Assembly (NCBI GenBank): GCA_016742125.1
Contig: JACVCM010000006.1
Location: forward strand, 1-20,000
DNA length: 20,000 nucleotides
Reading direction: 5' to 3'
DNA from: Sphingomonadaceae bacterium
GTDB lineage: Bacteria; Pseudomonadota; Alphaproteobacteria; Sphingomonadales; Sphingomonadaceae
The notes beneath the pieces were generated by a model. That model was given only the letters and a program-made list of their open reading frames with translations, did not search any database and was not told the DNA's origin. The position numbers were made by a program, and so were the translations under genes. Below, in pieces: positions 16,288-20,000 of the stretch (the stretch's first letter is position 1; each line of letters opens with the position of its first letter).

Positions 16288-17163
16288 TTACAGCCCGTCG
16301 ACGCTCTTGCTGACGAGGATGTTGACGGCAACGCGGCGGTTCTGCGCCTTGCCTTCTTCGGTGCTGTTGTCCGCGGTCGGATCGGCTTCGGCCATACCGG
16401 TCGGGGTCAGCATGCGATAGGGTTTCCAGCCGCAGGCCTGCTGCAGATGATTGACGACCCTGGACGCGCGCTTTTCGCTGAGCGTCTGGTTATAATCATA
16501 ATCGCCGACCGAATCGGTGTAACCGACCACCAGCATCAGTGCGTTTTCGGTGGCATTGGCCTGCGATGCCGCTGCACAGAGATCGGCCTGCGCCTGTTGC
16601 GACAGGTTCCATTTGCCGGTGTCGAAATAGACGTTGGTCGTGCCCTTGACATTATACTGGTCGATGTCGGCCACGCGGCTGCGCAACGCCTCGGTCGCGG
16701 CGGTCTGCTCGGCAAAGCCCTGCTCGGTGCCGGTGCGGATCATGCTGGCGGTGCGCAGATCCTTGCTCTGCACACGGATCTGGCTGGCGACCAGGCCGCC
16801 GCCCCATTGCACGGTCTTGGCGGTCACGGGCAGGCCGTTGAGCAGCTGATCGGTGGCAAGCTTGCTGCGCCCGATGCCGAACAGGCCGGAGCTCGAACGC
16901 ACCTGCGTGCCTTCGCTGATGTAGAGCACGGTCTTCGAACCATCAGCGGTCGTCACCTGCACCTTGTCATCCTTGCGCGCGGAAATCATGCCCTTGATCT
17001 CGGGGCCGGCGGCAAGGCCTTCGAGGTCGGCGGGCGGCATGCCGGTGACAACGGTGCCGGCTTCAGGCTGGGCCGCATCCTGCTCCTGCGCGTACAACGT
17101 GCCCCAGGCGGGGATGGAAAGCACTGCGAGCAGTGCGAGGGTCTTCGGTTTTCTGGAAATCAT
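16288..17163 (-). CDS. OmpA-family outer-membrane/peptidoglycan-associated protein
   Basis: The 291-residue protein has a signal peptide (about 1-25, LAVLSIPAWGTLYAQ), a middle region with VQVTTADGSKTVLYISEGTQVR and an Ala-rich helix, and a C-terminal OmpA peptidoglycan-binding domain (about 175-285). Domain marks are NVYFDTGKWNLS, VVGYTDSVGDYDYNQTLSEKRASRVVNHL (Asp217 and Arg232 fit the diaminopimelate-binding pair) and GKAQNRRVAVNI. It should tether the outer membrane to peptidoglycan. The N-terminal part is not an obvious eight-strand barrel and I do not recognise it. The frame is open to ATG 17229, but GGAGG at 17173-17177 and the signal peptide set the start at 17163. Confidence 0.93.
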   Translation of the reverse strand: MISRKPKTLALLAVLSIPAWGTLYAQEQDAAQPEAGTVVTGMPPADLEGLAAGPEIKGMISARKDDKVQVTTADGSKTVLYISEGTQVRSSSGLFGIGRSKLATDQLLNGLPVTAKTVQWGGGLVASQIRVQSKDLRTASMIRTGTEQGFAEQTAATEALRSRVADIDQYNVKGTTNVYFDTGKWNLSQQAQADLCAAASQANATENALMLVVGYTDSVGDYDYNQTLSEKRASRVVNHLQQACGWKPYRMLTPTGMAEADPTADNSTEEGKAQNRRVAVNILVSKSVDGL

Positions 17164-17172
17164 GGTCACGGT

Positions 17173-17177
17173 CCTCC
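17173..17177 (-). promoter_or_regulatory. Ribosome binding site deciding the OmpA-family start
   Basis: The minus strand reads GGAGG nine bases before ATG 17163. A start at 17229 would place an unlikely basic 22-residue extension ahead of the signal peptide. Confidence 0.65.
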
Positions 17178-17652
17178 ATTTGCAATTAACAGCCAGAACC
17201 CGCCTTTTCGCAAGCCCTAATCGGACCACCCCCCTGTGATGGCGTGCCCGGCTGATCGGAAGCCCCCTTCATCTCGTTTGTTTGACACGCAGCAGCACCG
17301 CCGCGCTTTTGACGCTATGCAAGGTTGGCCGTGGTCAAAACGACCTTGCTGGCAGATGAATGGACATTGCACGAGCGAAGGAGCGGGGGTGTTTCGAGGC
17401 AGGGGTGCGACAAACGGTTGCAGCGAAGAAAGTCGCGAAAAGTGTAGGCAGGGTTTACGATGTTGAGGAAGTTGAGCCTACGTCAAATGGCGGAGGCCCT
17501 TTCCCCACAAACATTCAGGGCTAATTTCAGGTAGCGCCATCGGGGCGCGGGCGATCGACAGTTTCAAAGAGCACAGCCCGACGCTTCGCAGCGTTGCGAC
17601 CGGGCGCGATTCTCTCAAATGAAATCCTACATTGCAAGGGTGCGCTGTGCTT
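17178..17652. other. Long intergenic region with no credible gene
   Basis: Between the OmpA-family gene and the REP-like element I see no gene with family character; a 76-codon frame at 17236-17466 is Cys- and Arg-rich without any recognisable pattern. Upstream of the OmpA-family gene on the minus strand, TTGCGA and TTAATT are 18 bp apart and could be its promoter (weak). A small hairpin, ACGCT-TCGC-AGCGT, lies at about 17581-17594. Confidence 0.4.
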
Positions 17653-17718
17653 TCTCTCCTTTAGGGGAGAGATACGAAGCCTTACTGCCGCAAGCAGCTA
17701 GGCGAAGTAGAGAGGGGG
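17653..17718. repeat. REP-like composite hairpin element
   Basis: TCTCTCC (17653-17659) pairs with GGAGAGA (17666-17672); CTGC (17685-17688) pairs with GCAG (17694-17697) inside an imperfect larger stem; and GAGAGGGGG (17710-17718) repeats the purine arm. This two-hairpin layout with CTCTCC/GGAGAG ends resembles the short dispersed intergenic elements that I recall from sphingomonad and related genomes (memory, not a search). Only one clear copy is in the window. Confidence 0.5.
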
Positions 17719-17743
17719 AAAATCCACAACTCACCAAAACCAA

Positions 17744-17769
17744 CAAAAAAGGCCCCGCGAGGGGGCCTG
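17744..17769 (-). terminator. Rho-independent terminator after tRNA-fMet
   Basis: On the minus strand AGGCCCC (17762-17768) pairs with GGGGCCT (17750-17756) around CTCGC, followed by a run of T residues (complement of 17745-17750). It lies seven bases after the tRNA CCA end and closes the rRNA/tRNA transcript. Confidence 0.85.
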
Positions 17770-17775
17770 TTTTGT

Positions 17776-17852
<77 letters not shown>

Positions 17853-17901
17853 CCACCAACAAGACGACATCGCTGCCGCCCGGAAGCCTTTTTGTTTCCC
17901 G

Positions 17902-17916
17902 TTTCGCTTTCGCGAA
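17902..17916 (-). other. Small GAAA-tetraloop hairpin upstream of tRNA-fMet
   Basis: On the minus strand TTCGC-GAAA-GCGAA forms a five-bp stem capped by a GNRA tetraloop, in the spacer between the tRNA fragment and the full tRNA. It may be an RNA-processing signal; this is inference. Confidence 0.4.
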
Positions 17917-17923
17917 CCGGCGG

Positions 17924-17942
17924 CGGGCTGCTCCATCCCGCG
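17924..17942 (-). pseudogene. Truncated copy of the tRNA-fMet 5' end
   Basis: CGGGCTGCTCCATCCCGCG at 17924-17942 is identical to 17834-17852, the first 19 bases of tRNA-fMet, 90 bp further upstream in the direction of transcription. No rest of a tRNA follows. It looks like the remnant of a tandem tRNA copy or of a recombination event; no function is claimed. Confidence 0.75.
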
Positions 17943-17973
17943 TCAACCAATCGAACCCGAAGGTCCAGAAACT

Positions 17974-18012
17974 AAAAAGCGGCCACCGACATTTCATGTC
18001 GCGGCCGCTTTT
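17974..18012 (-). terminator. Strong terminator hairpin between 5S rRNA and tRNA-fMet
   Basis: AAAAGCGGCC (17975-17984) pairs perfectly with GGCCGCTTTT (18003-18012), and inside it CGACAT pairs with ATGTCG around TTC. On the minus strand the stem is followed by TTTTTAG, a classical intrinsic terminator; because the arms begin and end with A and T runs it can also work on the other strand. It should end most rRNA transcripts before tRNA-fMet. Confidence 0.85.
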
Positions 18013-18062
18013 GAAATTATGAATGGGTTCTTCCAATCTCTATTTGCAAGCGCCGGCTGCAA

Positions 18063-18180
18063 TGCCTGGCGACGCCCTACTCTTCCAACGCTTAAGCGGT
18101 AGTACCATCGGCGCAGTTTGGTTTCACGGCCGAGTTCGGGATGGGATCGGGTGGGTCACAAACGCTATGGTCACCAAGCA
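18063..18180 (-). rRNA. rrf: 5S ribosomal RNA
   Basis: The minus strand has canonical 5S features: helix I ends TGCTTGG...CCAGGCA pair, the CCCGATCCCATCCCGAACTCGG loop region is intact (as read from 18120-18155), and GGTACTACCGC follows. Length is about 118 bases. It lies after 23S and before a terminator hairpin. Ends are set by helix I pairing and may be off by one or two bases. Confidence 0.95.
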
Positions 18181-18306
18181 ATGAAGCAGGCGCTCACAAT
18201 AAGTGATATTGGGTAATAATCGATGCCCGTGCAAAGGTCTTATCTGGCTTTGGATATCATCGCCATCGACGGCTGACAAAATCAGCACTGTCATTGATGG
18301 TGGGAC
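18181..18306 (-). other. 23S-5S internal transcribed spacer
   Basis: This spacer holds no tRNA or gene. It probably contributes to RNase III processing stems together with the sequences flanking 23S, which cannot be checked because the 23S 5' end is outside the window. Confidence 0.6.

Positions 18307-20000
<1,694 letters not shown>

Noticed and set aside
17236..17466. 76-codon open frame after the OmpA-family gene
   Set aside because: No ribosome site, Cys- and Arg-rich composition and no family pattern; treated as non-coding.
17924..17942. A second tRNA-fMet gene
   Set aside because: Only the first 19 bases match; no anticodon, T arm or CCA end follows, so it is a fragment.

Overview
The window looks like chromosomal DNA of a Sphingomonadales-type alphaproteobacterium. 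This rests on protein character and gene order: a LexA-controlled imuA-imuB-dnaE2 cassette with a GTTC-N7-GTTC operator, an rRNA operon ending 23S-5S-tRNA-fMet, a secreted beta-propeller amidohydrolase, and short REP-like hairpins between genes. No genus is claimed. I see no phage, transposon, CRISPR array or complete new defence system. The unusual signals are regulatory and RNA-level.

Layout. 1-296: C-terminal end of an alpha/beta hydrolase, followed by a hairpin repeat. 432-1211 (+): secreted TPR protein, convergent and 13 bp overlapping with a membrane-anchored SIMPL-domain protein (1199-1957, -). 2106-3271 (+): glyoxalase I and glyoxalase II, translationally coupled by TAATG. 3274-8811 (-): the SOS mutasome operon imuA-imuB-dnaE2 with overlapping genes and a LexA box at the imuA start codon. 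8893-10359 (+): two-HKD phospholipase D family enzyme, divergent from imuA. 10426-10773 (-): four-helix membrane protein, divergent from a TetR-type regulator (10866-11492, +) whose start codon lies inside a perfect 20-bp palindrome. 11599-12822 (-): sulfotransferase-like protein. 12889-16128 (-): exported PD40-propeller/amidohydrolase fusion. 16288-17163 (-): exported OmpA-family protein. 17164-17743: no gene, but a REP-like hairpin element. 17744-20000 (-): the 3' end of an rRNA operon, in transcription order 23S (partial), 5S, a strong terminator hairpin, a 19-bp tRNA-fMet fragment, complete tRNA-fMet and a final terminator.

How the genes work together. GloA and GloB form the two-step glutathione-dependent methylglyoxal detoxification route. 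ImuA, ImuB and DnaE2 form the DNA-damage-induced translesion synthesis machine: ImuB is the catalytically dead Y-family hub, and DnaE2 is the polymerase, with a visible QLPLF clamp-binding motif. The TetR regulator probably represses itself and may control the divergent membrane protein. The propeller-amidohydrolase and OmpA proteins act in the cell envelope. tRNA-fMet behind a terminator suggests that initiator tRNA supply is partly uncoupled from the rRNA genes.
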